Origin: an uncultured Lachnospiraceae bacterium
GTDB taxonomy: Bacteria; Bacillota; Clostridia; Lachnospirales; Anaerotignaceae
DNA length: 64,000 nt
NCBI GenBank assembly: GCA_944383855.1
Contig: CALWRB010000053.1
Coordinates: 1 to 64,000 of the forward strand
Direction of reading: 5' to 3'
The notes under the pieces were generated by a model. The model did no database searches. It saw only the letters and a program-made list of their open reading frames with translations, and was not told the origin of the DNA. Numbering within the stretch: position 1 is the first letter of the stretch; the number at the start of each line of letters is the position of its first letter. Both the position numbers and the translations under genes were made by a program. Positions 16,625 to 25,644 of the stretch are shown here, one piece after another.

Positions 16625-16977
16625 TGGAACTGATAAAAGCATTTTGGGTAGGGGGATTGATCTGTGTCATTGGGCAGATTTTGTTGGATAAGACAAAGTT
16701 GACTTCTGCCAGAATTTTGGTTGCTTTTGTTTGTGCAGGTTGCATTTTAGGCGGACTTGGCATTTATGAACCGTTAAAAGAGTTCGCCGGTGCCGGTGCA
16801 ACAGTCCCGTTGACAGGATTTGGAAATAATCTTGCGGCAGGTGTCAAGGAGGAAATCGATGCGATCGGGTGGCTTGGAATATTTACCGGCGGACTGAAAT
16901 CTGCCGCGGGTGGGATCTGTGCTGCGGTAGTGGCTGCATTTTTGGCGGCTGTCTTTGCGGAACCGAAAGGAAAGTAG
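16624..16977 (+). CDS. spoVAE: Stage V sporulation protein AE (AEb type)
   Basis: A 117-residue membrane protein with about four hydrophobic segments and GAGATVPLTGFGNNLAAGV, the same motif as in SpoVAC, as expected for these paralogs. AAGGAGG lies before ATG 16624. This is the short SpoVAEb form; spoVAEa and spoVAF are not present. No obvious terminator follows before the HD-domain gene. Confidence 0.93.
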   Translation: MELIKAFWVGGLICVIGQILLDKTKLTSARILVAFVCAGCILGGLGIYEPLKEFAGAGATVPLTGFGNNLAAGVKEEIDAIGWLGIFTGGLKSAAGGICAAVVAAFLAAVFAEPKGK

Positions 16978-17110
16978 AAAAATAGCACATGATGTTGTTT
17001 ATTTTAAGGAGAATTTACTATATATGCTGAATTTGACAAAAATACAGAGAGAAATTCTCAAAAAAATGTTGTTTTTTTTCACAAAAATATATGTATTTTT
17101 TTCAAATATA

Positions 17111-17119
17111 TGCTATAAT
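17111..17119 (+). promoter_or_regulatory. Extended -10 promoter for the HD-domain gene
   Basis: TGCTATAAT (TG extended -10 plus consensus TATAAT at 17114-17119) lies 39 bp upstream of the start. No good -35 is visible. The region 16978-17157 is AT-rich, with an 8-bp inverted repeat GAGAATTT/AAATTCTC near 17011-17062. Confidence 0.5.
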
Positions 17120-17157
17120 AAATTATGTAAAGTAAACAATAAAGGAGAAGAGACTGC

Positions 17158-17685
17158 ATGATGACAAGAGCCATCGGATCCCGAAAGGATTTTGCTGCAA
17201 TGGAGGAGGATTCACTCCTCTCACAGTACCAAGACTGTGTGTCTGATTTGATTTGCCAGGATATGGTGCAGAAAATGCGCGAATATGTGCAGCATTGCCA
17301 GACCAGCAGACTGCAGCACAGCATCAACGTTTCCTACTACAGTTTTCTGATTTGCTATAAATTGGGGTGGGATTACCGTTCTGCTGCAAGAGCAGGATTG
17401 CTGCATGATTTGTTCTTCTACGATTGGAGAAAAAAATCGAAACTCAGAGGCAACCATGCTGCTTGGCATCCTCGTGTAGCATATGACAATGCAAAAAAGA
17501 TCTGTGAATTGAATGACATTGAGAAAGATGCGATTTTAAAACATATGTGGCCCTGCACACTCGTTCCCCCGAAATATAAAGAATCTTATGTTTTGACTAT
17601 GGTAGATAAAATTTGCGCTGTAATGGAAGCAACTGAGCGCAGCTATCACAGAGTCAGATGGGGAAGAAGTGTTCAGCAAGTTTAA
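17158..17685 (+). CDS. HD-domain phosphohydrolase-like protein
   Basis: A 175-residue protein with the HD-domain signature: RLQHSINVSYYS (first His), AGLLHDLFFYD (HD pair), NHAAWHP and a later VDKICAVME aspartate. Such domains are metal-dependent phosphohydrolases acting on nucleotides or phosphorylated small molecules. AAGGAG lies before ATG 17158. It has its own extended -10 promoter and a strong terminator at 17733. Small HD proteins of this type are common in Clostridia; the substrate is unknown. Confidence 0.82.
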   Translation: MMTRAIGSRKDFAAMEEDSLLSQYQDCVSDLICQDMVQKMREYVQHCQTSRLQHSINVSYYSFLICYKLGWDYRSAARAGLLHDLFFYDWRKKSKLRGNHAAWHPRVAYDNAKKICELNDIEKDAILKHMWPCTLVPPKYKESYVLTMVDKICAVMEATERSYHRVRWGRSVQQV

Positions 17686-17732
17686 ATCAAATACACATCT
17701 TGTCTGTTGTCAGCAAGAAAAGTACGAAAGAA

Positions 17733-17773
17733 AAAAGACGATGTCGGTATCTCTGCCGACATCGTCTTTTTGC
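17733..17773 (+). terminator. Strong intrinsic terminator
   Basis: AAAAGACGATGTCGG (17733-17747) pairs perfectly with CCGACATCGTCTTTT (17756-17770), then T. It ends the HD-domain gene. Confidence 0.9.
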
Positions 17774-17913
17774 GTTTGTCGGTGGTATGACCAACGAACA
17801 GTGTTGTACTCAAGACAGACGTATCTTTACGGCAGTAAGAAAGATCAGGCCGATGATAGTTAATTACTTTTATAATGGAAAACAATTTATCTGCGTGGAT
17901 AAAAGCCGATATA

Positions 17914-17942
17914 AAAAACCGCCGATGATTTCGGCGGTTTTT
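17914..17942 (-). terminator. Intrinsic terminator of degV
   Basis: AAAAACCGCCGA and TCGGCGGTTTTT form a perfect stem with a five-base loop directly after the degV stop; A and T runs make it usable on both strands. The 140 bases between it and 17773 show no gene. Confidence 0.85.
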
Positions 17943-17944
17943 GC

Positions 17945-18826
17945 TCAGCATGAAAGATATTCATATTTTTTGATATAACAGATACCTACAGCGGTAGGAC
18001 CTGCGTGTACGGCAATAGTAACACCAATGACCCATTCTTCGGGGAAAGGGGTGAAGCCAAGGGCTTCTAAGCTCTGACGAATCTCCTGTGCCGCTTCTTT
18101 TCTATCTCCTCGGATAATGACAACGTGATACTGCTCTTTCTGCTCTCCGATTTCCGCGTTGGTCATATCCACAACGGTTTTTAACGCTTTTTTATGCCCG
18201 CGCACTTTGTTTTCCGGAAAAAGTTCTCCGTTTTTTACAACAATGATCGGCTTGATGTTAAGAATCGTTCCTGCCAGAGAGGCAGCTTTTCCGATCCTTC
18301 CGCCGCGCTGTAAATGCTCCAAAGAATCGACGGTAAAATTGATTTTGGAAGTGGTTTTTTGAAGATCGAGTGCTTGTATGAGCTGATCCAGAGAATAACC
18401 GGCGTCCCGCATGCGTGCGGCTTCGTAAACCAAAAGACCTTGTGTTCCGGTTGCGGATATGGAATCTAAAATTTCGATGCGTCTTTCGGGATAGTTTTCC
18501 AAAAGTATGTTTTTAGCATTTGATGCACTTTGATAAGAGCCGCTGAACTTTGCGGTCAAACAAATGCAAAGAACATCAATGCCTTCTTTCAGATAAGGTT
18601 CAAAAATATCAATATAATCCTGGATCGGAGGCAATGAGGTTCTCGGCTGCGCATGAGGATCACGCATTTTTTCATAAAACTCCGCAGGCTGCATTTCTAC
18701 CAATTCCTTTTTGTAGACAACGCCGTCAAAAGAAGAATAGTAGGGGACAAAATCGATCTGCAATTCTTCCATCAGCTGCTTGGGCAAATCGCAGGAACTG
18801 TCAGAAATAATCTGATAACTTCCCAT
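17945..18826 (-). CDS. DegV family fatty-acid-binding protein
   Basis: A 293-residue protein beginning MGSYQIISDSSCDLPKQLME, the DegV start, with PRTSLPPIQDY and SLEHLQRGGRIGKA, all conserved in the family. DegV/FakB proteins bind a fatty acid and present it to the kinase FakA for phosphorylation and phospholipid synthesis. No fakA is in the window. The start has AGGAGGT on the minus strand ten bases upstream; an in-frame upstream start at 18895 lacks a site and would overlap the promoter. Confidence 0.9.
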   Translation of the reverse strand: MGSYQIISDSSCDLPKQLMEELQIDFVPYYSSFDGVVYKKELVEMQPAEFYEKMRDPHAQPRTSLPPIQDYIDIFEPYLKEGIDVLCICLTAKFSGSYQSASNAKNILLENYPERRIEILDSISATGTQGLLVYEAARMRDAGYSLDQLIQALDLQKTTSKINFTVDSLEHLQRGGRIGKAASLAGTILNIKPIIVVKNGELFPENKVRGHKKALKTVVDMTNAEIGEQKEQYHVVIIRGDRKEAAQEIRQSLEALGFTPFPEEWVIGVTIAVHAGPTAVGICYIKKYEYLSC

Positions 18827-18862
18827 AAAAATAGATACCTCCTGTTTTTCAATGTACTCAAT

Positions 18863-18891
18863 AGTATAGTGGAAGTTGATTTTGCTGTCAA
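18863..18891 (-). promoter_or_regulatory. Sigma-A promoter for degV
   Basis: On the minus strand TTGACA (18891-18886), a 17-bp spacer and TATACT (18868-18863), 36 bp upstream of the degV start. Confidence 0.8.
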
Positions 18892-18911
18892 CCAAAGAAA
18901 AAATATCGATG

Positions 18912-18953
18912 AAAACAGAAACAAGAAGACATTTTGTCTTCCTGTTGTTTCTG
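18912..18953 (-). terminator. Intrinsic terminator of the thl-crt-hbd operon
   Basis: CAGAAACAA/TTGTTTCTG and GAAGACA/TGTCTTC form a 16-bp stem with one three-base bulge; on the minus strand it is followed by TTTTC, just after the hbd stop. Confidence 0.75.
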
Positions 18954-18955
18954 CT

Positions 18956-19795
18956 TTAATTTGTATAATCGTAAAAACCTTTGCCTGTTTTTTTGCCGAG
19001 ATGTCCGCCACGTACCATCTTGCGCAATAACGGGTGCGGGCGGTATTTGGGGTCGCCGGTTTCCGCCTGCAAAACTTCCATAATGGCAAGAACGATATCC
19101 AGTCCGATCAGATCGCCCAATGCCAAGGGACCGATCGGGTGGTTTGCGCCAAGTTTCATTGCGGTATCAATTTCTTCCACAGAACTGACGCCATCAGCAT
19201 AAATACCGACTGCCTCGTTGATCATAGGGATCAAAATACGGTTGACGACAAAGCCAGCCGCTTCTTCTACCTGCACAGGTGTTTTTCCAAGGTCTTCTGC
19301 CACTTTTTTAATAGTATCTACCATTTCCGGAGTTGTATTGATGCCTGCAATGACCTCGATAAGCTTCATGACAGGCGCAGGATTGAAAAAGTGCATACCG
19401 ATGACAGGACGATCCAATCCTGCACCGATTTGTGTGATAGAAAGCGAGGAAGTATTTGTAGCAAAAATACAGTCTTTTTTGCAGATGTTTTGCAGTTCAC
19501 GGAACGTTGCCTGTTTGACTTCCATGTTTTCCAATGCAGCCTCTACGATCAGATCACAGTCAGTGCAGATTTCTTTAGTACCGGTCTTGATGCGCCCTAA
19601 AATTGCATCTGCCGCATCTTGATCCATTTTGCCTTTTGCTACACGCTTGGACAATTCCTGCGCAATACGGTTTTTCCCGTTTTGCGCAAACGATTCTTGA
19701 ATGTCGCATAAGTATACTTCATAGCTTTCCACTGTCGCAAATGTTTGAGCGATACCGGAACCCATAGTTCCTGCGCCAATGATGCCAACCTTCAT
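18956..19795 (-). CDS. hbd: 3-hydroxybutyryl-CoA dehydrogenase
   Basis: A 279-residue enzyme with the NAD fold [18 protein letters not shown] at the start, [11 protein letters not shown], the catalytic His region [19 protein letters not shown] and [15 protein letters not shown]. It reduces acetoacetyl-CoA to 3-hydroxybutyryl-CoA (or the reverse). AAAGGAGTG precedes ATG 19795. It is the third gene of a thiolase-crotonase-hbd operon. bcd and etfAB are not beside it, so full butyryl-CoA formation would need genes elsewhere. Confidence 0.94.
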   Translation of the reverse strand: MKVGIIGAGTMGSGIAQTFATVESYEVYLCDIQESFAQNGKNRIAQELSKRVAKGKMDQDAADAILGRIKTGTKEICTDCDLIVEAALENMEVKQATFRELQNICKKDCIFATNTSSLSITQIGAGLDRPVIGMHFFNPAPVMKLIEVIAGINTTPEMVDTIKKVAEDLGKTPVQVEEAAGFVVNRILIPMINEAVGIYADGVSSVEEIDTAMKLGANHPIGPLALGDLIGLDIVLAIMEVLQAETGDPKYRPHPLLRKMVRGGHLGKKTGKGFYDYTN

Positions 19796-19820
19796 TTCTT
19801 TCACTCCTTTTGTCCTGTAT

Positions 19821-20603
19821 TTATTGATTTTTGAATGCATCCGGTTTTCTTTTTTCCAGAAACGCTGTCATCGCGTCTTTTTGATCTTGTGTAGAAAAGC
19901 AGTTGCCAAAATGCTTTGCCTCGACTTTGATCGCTTCCGTGATCGGAAGATCAATGCCTTCGTTGATGGAGGCTTTACACATACGAACGGCAACAGGTGC
20001 GTTTTGGGCGATCTGCTTTGCCATAGTTTCTGCCTGCCCCATCAACTCAGAGGAGGGATAAACGGCATTGACCAGACCGATACGGTACGCTTCCTCGGCG
20101 TTGATATTTTTTGCGGTAAAAATGATCTGTTTTGCCATACCTGTGCCGATGATACGGGCAAGCCTTTGCGTTCCGCCCCAACCGGGAGTGATGCCAAGAC
20201 CTGTTTCCGGCTGACCAAAGACGGCGTTTTCCGAACAGATACGAATATCGCAGCTCATGGCAAGCTCACAGCCACCGCCCAAGGCGTATCCGTTTACGGC
20301 AGCAATGACCGGAATCGGCAAAGTTTCTATTTTGCGGAAAATCTGGTTGCCCCATAAGCTGTAAAGCTCCGCTTCCTCTTTTTGCAGCGGCAGCATTTCA
20401 CTGATGTCTGCACCTGCAACAAAAGATTTCTCTCCCGCTCCGGTGATGATCAGACAACGGATCACGGAAAGATCGATATTGTCCAATGCCGTGGATAATT
20501 CTTCCATTATGGTGCGGTTTAACGCGTTTAACGCTTTGCTTCTGTCTAATGTAAGTATTGCAATTTGATCCTTTACTTCATATCGAATCATTTCCAAAAC
20601 CAT
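19821..20603 (-). CDS. crt: Enoyl-CoA hydratase/crotonase
   Basis: A 260-residue crotonase-fold protein: [15 protein letters not shown], oxyanion-hole region [29 protein letters not shown] with the first catalytic Glu, and [20 protein letters not shown] with the second. It hydrates crotonyl-CoA to 3-hydroxybutyryl-CoA or the reverse. The start at 20603 has AAAGGAG upstream; a start four codons downstream is possible. It lies between thl and hbd. Confidence 0.92.
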   Translation of the reverse strand: MVLEMIRYEVKDQIAILTLDRSKALNALNRTIMEELSTALDNIDLSVIRCLIITGAGEKSFVAGADISEMLPLQKEEAELYSLWGNQIFRKIETLPIPVIAAVNGYALGGGCELAMSCDIRICSENAVFGQPETGLGITPGWGGTQRLARIIGTGMAKQIIFTAKNINAEEAYRIGLVNAVYPSSELMGQAETMAKQIAQNAPVAVRMCKASINEGIDLPITEAIKVEAKHFGNCFSTQDQKDAMTAFLEKRKPDAFKNQ

Positions 20604-20627
20604 CAAACTCCTTTCTGCAGTCAGGAT

Positions 20628-20653
20628 AAAAGACAGAGATGACTCTGTCTTTT
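20628..20653 (-). terminator. Terminator-like hairpin between thl and crt
   Basis: AAAAGACAGAG (20628-20638) pairs perfectly with CTCTGTCTTTT (20643-20653), loop four bases. On the minus strand it ends in TTTTATCC. Its place inside the operon suggests partial termination after thl. Confidence 0.6.
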
Positions 20654-20704
20654 TGATACGGTATTGATCGAAACAACAAATAAACGGCTGAAAAAGTGCA
20701 GTTT

Positions 20705-21889
20705 TTATTCCATTTCTACTAAAGTGGAACAACCCATGCCGCCGCCGATACAAAGCGTGGCAAGACCTTTTTTGGCACCTTTTGCCTGCATTTCATGCAG
20801 TAACGTAACCAGAATACGGCAGCCTGATGCGCCTACAGGGTGTCCCAAAGCGATAGCTCCGCCGTTGGGATTGAGTTTGTTTTCATCAATTCCCAATTCT
20901 TTTCCGACAGCCAATACCTGTGCGGCAAAAGCTTCGTTTGCTTCGATCAAATCGATATCTGCCAAATCCCAGCCGGATTTTTGCAAGACTTTTCTGGTAG
21001 AAACGATGGGACCGACACCCATGATCGCGGGATCAACACCGCCCAATGCGCCTGCGACCCAAGTCGCCATCGGCTGAACGCCGAGTTCTTTTGCTTTTTC
21101 TTCGCTCATGACGATGATCGCTGCGGCACCGTCATTGATAGTGGAAGCGTTGCCTGCGGTCACCATACCGCCTTCTTTTTTGAAAGCAGGACGCAGTTTT
21201 GCCAAGCCTTCCATGGTGGTAGCGGGGCGGGGACCTTCATCTTGCGCAAACAGAATGGTTTCTTTTTTCTTTTTCACACTGACAGGAACGATCTCTTTTT
21301 CGAATGCACCGTTTTTCTGTGCGGCAACGGCTTTCATCTGCGAACGATATGCAAACGCGTCCAGATCTTCCCGCTTTAAATTCCATTTTTCGCATACGTT
21401 TTCTGCGGTAATGCCCATGTGGTAGTGGTGGAATGCGTCTGTAAGTGCGTCATTTACCATAGTATCGATCATGGTCGCATTCCCCATGCGATAGCCGTAA
21501 CGTGCATTGGGAATAGCATAGGGACCCATGGACATATTTTCGGTACCGCCGGCAACCACAATGTCCGCATCTCCTGCTAAGATCATGTGTGCAGCCATAT
21601 TGACACAATTCAAACCGGAACCGCACACCACATTGATGGTAACTGCCGGAACTTCCACAGGAAGACCCGCTTGGATAGAAGCCTGTCTTGCGACGTTCTG
21701 TCCCTGTGCTGCCTGAATGACGCAGCCCATATAAACCATATCTACCATTTCCGGTGAAATACCTGTACGATTTAATGCTTCGCGAATGACAACAGCGCCG
21801 AGATCTGCTGCGGGTACTGTGCTAAGTGCGCCGCCCATGCTGCCGATCGCGGTACGGCAGGCGCCTGCCAATACAACTTTTTTTGCCAT
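20705..21889 (-). CDS. thlA: Acetyl-CoA C-acetyltransferase (thiolase)
   Basis: A 394-residue thiolase with the acyl-accepting Cys89 in [16 protein letters not shown], the [17 protein letters not shown] histidine motif and the C-terminal [15 protein letters not shown] cysteine. Biosynthetic-type thiolases condense two acetyl-CoA to acetoacetyl-CoA. GGAGGGAACAC lies before ATG 21889. It is first in the operon thl-crt-hbd, with a consensus promoter about 80 bp upstream. Confidence 0.95.
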   Translation of the reverse strand: MAKKVVLAGACRTAIGSMGGALSTVPAADLGAVVIREALNRTGISPEMVDMVYMGCVIQAAQGQNVARQASIQAGLPVEVPAVTINVVCGSGLNCVNMAAHMILAGDADIVVAGGTENMSMGPYAIPNARYGYRMGNATMIDTMVNDALTDAFHHYHMGITAENVCEKWNLKREDLDAFAYRSQMKAVAAQKNGAFEKEIVPVSVKKKKETILFAQDEGPRPATTMEGLAKLRPAFKKEGGMVTAGNASTINDGAAAIIVMSEEKAKELGVQPMATWVAGALGGVDPAIMGVGPIVSTRKVLQKSGWDLADIDLIEANEAFAAQVLAVGKELGIDENKLNPNGGAIALGHPVGASGCRILVTLLHEMQAKGAKKGLATLCIGGGMGCSTLVEME

Positions 21890-21970
21890 AGTGTTCCCTC
21901 CTAAGCTTTGTTTGTTCGTTTTATGCTGTTTGCTGAATTATAAGCAATTTTTTCCTTGCATATTGTAAAT

Positions 21971-21999
21971 ATTATAGCATGGAAGAATTTGACTCGCAA
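21971..21999 (-). promoter_or_regulatory. Sigma-A promoter for thl-crt-hbd
   Basis: On the minus strand TTGCGA (21999-21994), 17-bp spacer with a TG extended -10, and TATAAT (21976-21971). Confidence 0.8.
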
Positions 22000-22016
22000 T
22001 CTTTTCCTAAATAAGT

Positions 22017-22457
22017 TTACGAAAGGTTTAATGCTCTCCGTAAGCAGTTTCGAAATGCATTGTCCCAAGATCTGTTTCGTTTTGGAATATGTCCATGGTG
22101 TTTGTGCTGTCTGCGCATTTCTTTTGACAGATGTCGTTCAAACAATAGCCTGTCCATATTTTGATCGGTATAAAAAAATCCGTTCGGGTGGATTACAACT
22201 GCTTCCTTTGCTTGTAACATCGCAGCAAGACCATAATCCGCTGTAATGCAGATATCTCCTTTTTTGGCACGGTTGACTAAAGCAAAGTCCACACTATCCG
22301 CACCTTTTTCGACGACTACAACACGAATCAGATCGGAAGGATAAGAAAGAATATGACTGCTGTCAACTATAAAAATCACCTCTGTCTTTGCGGAAGCGCT
22401 TTCCTCTACGATGATCTCTTTGACAGGGCAGGCGTCCGCATCTACTAATATTTTCAT
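22017..22457 (-). CDS. YaiI/YqxD family protein (DUF188)
   Basis: A 146-residue protein beginning MKILVDADACPVKEIIVE with ADSVDFALVNRAKKGDICITADYGLA, the DUF188 signature; acidic residues of the DADACP and TADYGLA motifs resemble a PIN-like nuclease fold. The function of the family is unproven. AAAGGAGTG precedes ATG 22457; the frame stays open upstream, but that part overlaps the terminator of the next gene and is not coding. The thl promoter lies immediately after its stop. Confidence 0.88.
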   Translation of the reverse strand: MKILVDADACPVKEIIVEESASAKTEVIFIVDSSHILSYPSDLIRVVVVEKGADSVDFALVNRAKKGDICITADYGLAAMLQAKEAVVIHPNGFFYTDQNMDRLLFERHLSKEMRRQHKHHGHIPKRNRSWDNAFRNCLRRALNLS

Positions 22458-22573
22458 TGTCTGTGACACTCCTTTTGCAGATTTTTGGTTTAAGTCCAGT
22501 ATACTATAAAAACGAAACTTTGACAGGGAAAATGATGCTTCTTGCAGTAAAACGAGTTTGAAAAAATCAGTAC

Positions 22574-22612
22574 ACAAAAAAGCGAAACCGGAAGAATTTC
22601 TTTCGGTTTCGC
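22574..22612 (-). terminator. Intrinsic terminator of the binding-protein gene
   Basis: GCGAAACCG (22582-22590) and CGGTTTCGC (22604-22612) form a perfect stem extended by GAA/TTC pairs; on the minus strand it is followed by TTTTTTGTG. Confidence 0.85.
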
Positions 22613-22689
22613 CGGAATAAATCGTGTTCTGCCTGAAAAAAAGGAAGTTTAAAAAGACAGAGGATACAACATGCGTTTGGTTTATAAGA

Positions 22690-23691
22690 TCATTCTGACA
22701 TGACTTTTTTGGCGATGTCTGTATTGACAAAATCATCATAAGGAACTCGTTTGGATAATTCTCCGCCGGCTTCCATAATGTCCTGCAGCAGTTCAAATCC
22801 TTCTTCGGGGAAGTCCGGATCGCTTCTCCAGGTATCCTGTGCCTGATAACGCTCGATGATGGAAGTCAGTGTTTCTTCGTCGCTGTCGGGAAATTGCGGC
22901 AAAATGACCTGTGCAATTTCGGCGGCGCTATGCGTTGCGACCCATTGCTGACCTCTGTAAATGGCGCGCGCAAATGCCTCTGCGACATCGGCGTGTTCCG
23001 TCAGGAAGCTTTCATTTGCCATATAAACGGTGTAGGGGATATAACCGCTTGCTTCTCCCAAAGATGCAACGATATGACCGACACCTTCCTGTTCCAACGC
23101 AGTCGCGGTAGGTTCAAATTCTACGGTGTAATCTCCTACATCTGCGGCGAATGCACCGGCGGTAGAGGTAAATTCGATATTATTGACGATATCCACATCT
23201 TCAAATGGTACCAGTCCGTTTTCTTTCAAAACATATTCCAATACCAATTCCGGCATGCCGCCGACTCTGCCGCCAATGACGGAAGCACCCTTCAAATCAC
23301 TCCAGGAAAAATCAGGCATTTCCTCTCTGGCGATCAAAAAATTGCCTGCCCGCTGTGTCAGCTGCAAAAATGCCTTCGGGCAGTCTTCTTTGCCTTCGTT
23401 GTAAACATAAATGCCTGCCTCCGTTCCAAGCAGGGCGATGTCTGCGGAATCACTCAACAGTGCGACCATCGAAGTGTCCGCGCCGTTGCCGATATCAACG
23501 GTGACATCTAATCCTTCTTCTTCAAAGAACCCAAGTTCCTGCGCGACATACTGCGGCGCATAGAAAACCGAGTGTACCACTTCATTCAGACGTACAGGCG
23601 TCAGCGAGGCTTCTGTTTTGCCGCAACCGCAAAGACTGCCCAAAAGCAGCAAAACGGATACCCCGATCGCAACCGTTTTTTTCTGTTTCAT
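22690..23691 (-). CDS. ABC transporter substrate-binding lipoprotein (SsuA/ThiY/NMT1-like)
   Basis: A 333-residue periplasmic-type binding protein. The signal peptide is KKTVAIGVSVLLLLGSLCGCG with a lipobox ending at Cys. Then come VFYAPQYVAQELGFFEEEGLDV and LLSDSADIALLGTEAGIY, typical of NMT1/SsuA/ThiY-type receptors for pyrimidine precursors, sulfonates or similar. AAAGGGGTTG lies upstream of ATG 23691. It stands alone with its own terminator; no permease or ATPase gene is adjacent, so its partners must be elsewhere. The ligand is unknown. Confidence 0.87.
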   Translation of the reverse strand: MKQKKTVAIGVSVLLLLGSLCGCGKTEASLTPVRLNEVVHSVFYAPQYVAQELGFFEEEGLDVTVDIGNGADTSMVALLSDSADIALLGTEAGIYVYNEGKEDCPKAFLQLTQRAGNFLIAREEMPDFSWSDLKGASVIGGRVGGMPELVLEYVLKENGLVPFEDVDIVNNIEFTSTAGAFAADVGDYTVEFEPTATALEQEGVGHIVASLGEASGYIPYTVYMANESFLTEHADVAEAFARAIYRGQQWVATHSAAEIAQVILPQFPDSDEETLTSIIERYQAQDTWRSDPDFPEEGFELLQDIMEAGGELSKRVPYDDFVNTDIAKKVMSE

Positions 23692-23777
23692 ACAGTCAAC
23701 CCCTTTTTTTATTTTGTTTGGATTATGTTTTTAATGTATGCACACAAAAAAGAAAAGTGCTTTTGCAAAAAAAAAGA

Positions 23778-23806
23778 TTGACGGCAGTGCTAAAATATGG
23801 TATAAG
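23778..23806 (+). promoter_or_regulatory. Promoter of the T-box/trpB2 transcript
   Basis: TTGACG (23778-23783), 17-bp spacer, TATAAG (23801-23806), about 15 bp before the first T-box element. Confidence 0.75.
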
Positions 23807-23819
23807 TATTCCATAAACC

Positions 23820-24092
23820 GATGAGAAAGAGTAGTATTTGGCACAATGTCTTTCAGAGAGCTGCCGTTGGTGGGAGTGCAGCAGGCTAATGTCAAAGAAT
23901 GGACTTTCGAGGGTGAGCAGAACGTACGGTATCCCGTATCAGTATGCAAGACGGAGTGGATCTTCGTTACCAAAACCGATGTGTGTGATGGCACATATCT
24001 GAGAGAGGGTATTTTTAATACCAAGTTGGGTGGCACCGCAGGAATGAACGTTCTTGTCCCTTCGAATAGAGAAGGCGACAGAGCGTTTTTTT
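23820..24092 (+). ncRNA. T-box leader, tryptophan type
   Basis: Elements in order: GATGAGAAAGAGTAGTA (base of stem I with the GA-rich turn), CAGAGAGCTGCC with the distal loop GTTGGTGGGAG, helix TTTGGCA/TGTCAAA (23838-23844 with 23890-23896), then GAATGGAC in the specifier-loop position, giving the Trp codon TGG at 23900-23902. The T-box sequence GGGTGGCACCGCAGG (24028-24042) pairs with uncharged tRNA. A terminator stem follows (CGTTC at 24049 with GAGCG at 24081-24085, then seven T). Trp starvation would allow read-through into trpB2. Confidence 0.92.
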
Positions 24093-24145
24093 ATTTCTGA
24101 AGAAAAGATGAGATGAGAAGCAAAGACTGAAAGGAGAGAAAAGAA

Positions 24146-25531
24146 ATGGAAAGAAAAGAAATCCCCTACAAAATTTATCTGGAAGAAAACGAGATGCCGA
24201 AGCAATGGTATAATGTGCGTGCGGATATGAAGAATAAACCCGCACCCTTACTGAATCCGGCAACGAAACAGCCTATGACAGCGCAGGAACTGGGCGTTGT
24301 ATTCTGTGACGAACTGGTCAAACAGGAATTAAACGATACAGATGCTTATATCGATATTCCGGAAGAAATTTTGAATTTCTACAAGATGTATCGCCCTGCG
24401 CCGTTGGTTCGTGCATATTGTCTGGAGAAAAAATTAGGGACACCCGCGAAAATCTATTACAAATTTGAAGGCAATAATACCAGCGGCAGTCATAAACTGA
24501 ATTCTGCTATCGCGCAGGCATACTACGCAAAACAGCAGGGTTTAAAAGGCGTGACAACAGAAACCGGTGCGGGACAGTGGGGCACAGCGCTTTCTATGGC
24601 ATGTTCTTATTTTGATTTGGACTGCAAAGTATATATGGTTAAGGTCTCCTACGAGCAAAAACCGTTCCGCAGAGAGGTCATGAGAACATATGGCGCCTCT
24701 GTAACACCTTCTCCTTCGGAAACGACGGAAGTAGGCAGAAAGATATTGGCAGAGCACCCGGGAACGACAGGAAGTCTTGGCTGTGCGATCTCTGAAGCGG
24801 TAGAGGTTGCTTGCTCCACAGAGGGATATCGTTATGTACTGGGCAGCGTTTTGAATCAGGTATTGCTGCATCAGTCCATTATCGGTCTGGAAACCAAAGC
24901 GGCTATGGATAAATACGGCATCGTGCCGGATATTATCATTGGCTGTGCAGGCGGCGGCTCCAACTTAGGCGGCTTGATCTCTCCGTTTATGGGAGAAAAA
25001 CTCCGCGGTGAGAAGGATTACCGTTTTATTGCGGTAGAACCTGCTTCCTGCCCGAGCTTTACCAGAGGTAAATTTGCATATGATTTCTGCGATACCGGTA
25101 TGGTTTGCCCGCTTGCGAAAATGTATACGCTTGGCAGCGGTTTCATTCCTTCTCCGACCCACGCAGGTGGTCTGCGTTATCATGGCATGAGCTCTGTATT
25201 GTCCCAGCTGTACCATGACGGCATGATGGAAGCGGTTGCGTTGGAGCAGACTGCTGTATTTGAAGCGGCAGAATACTTCGCAAGAGTGGAAGGCATTTTG
25301 CCCGCACCCGAAAGCAGCCATGCGATCTGTGCTGCGATCAATGAAGCGAAAAAATGCATCGAAACAGGCGAAGAAAAAACAATTCTGTTTGGTCTGACCG
25401 GTACAGGTTATTTTGATATGGTGGCTTATGAAAAATTCCATAACGGACAGATGACAGACTACATTCCTACTGACGCGGATCTGCAGATCGGTTTTGACGG
25501 AATCCCGAAGTTTGAAGGAAATGAATTTTGA
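24146..25531 (+). CDS. trpB2: TrpB2-type tryptophan synthase beta chain
   Basis: A 461-residue fold-type II PLP enzyme, longer than TrpB1 (about 400). The PLP lysine is K117 in NNTSGSHKLNSA; ETGAGQWGTALS and CAGGGSNLGG bind substrate and phosphate. The long N-terminal extension and HAGGLRYHG region mark the TrpB2 branch, which works without the TrpA interface. It condenses indole with serine to tryptophan. AAAGGAGAG lies before ATG 24146. No other trp genes are nearby, so indole salvage is likely. The tryptophan T-box upstream supports a role in tryptophan supply. Confidence 0.93.
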   Translation: MERKEIPYKIYLEENEMPKQWYNVRADMKNKPAPLLNPATKQPMTAQELGVVFCDELVKQELNDTDAYIDIPEEILNFYKMYRPAPLVRAYCLEKKLGTPAKIYYKFEGNNTSGSHKLNSAIAQAYYAKQQGLKGVTTETGAGQWGTALSMACSYFDLDCKVYMVKVSYEQKPFRREVMRTYGASVTPSPSETTEVGRKILAEHPGTTGSLGCAISEAVEVACSTEGYRYVLGSVLNQVLLHQSIIGLETKAAMDKYGIVPDIIIGCAGGGSNLGGLISPFMGEKLRGEKDYRFIAVEPASCPSFTRGKFAYDFCDTGMVCPLAKMYTLGSGFIPSPTHAGGLRYHGMSSVLSQLYHDGMMEAVALEQTAVFEAAEYFARVEGILPAPESSHAICAAINEAKKCIETGEEKTILFGLTGTGYFDMVAYEKFHNGQMTDYIPTDADLQIGFDGIPKFEGNEF

Positions 25532-25570
25532 TCTGGACCAAGCGAAAAAAACAATATTCTGACAGAAAGA

Positions 25571-25597
25571 GAGCATCTTTTTCGATGCTCTTTTTTG
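25571..25597 (+). terminator. Intrinsic terminator after trpB2
   Basis: GAGCATC (25571-25577) and GATGCTC (25584-25590), then six T. Confidence 0.85.
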
Positions 25598-25644
25598 TTT
25601 GCGAAAAAGAGCATTTTTTCAGAGTATGTGAGAGCTGCAGCGAT

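Noticed and set aside
22458-22796. 113-codon N-terminal extension of the YaiI/YqxD protein
   Set aside because: It crosses the terminator of the neighbouring gene and lacks family similarity; ATG 22457 has its own site.
23846-24100. 84-codon plus-strand open frame before trpB2
   Set aside because: It lies entirely inside the T-box leader, whose conserved elements explain the sequence.
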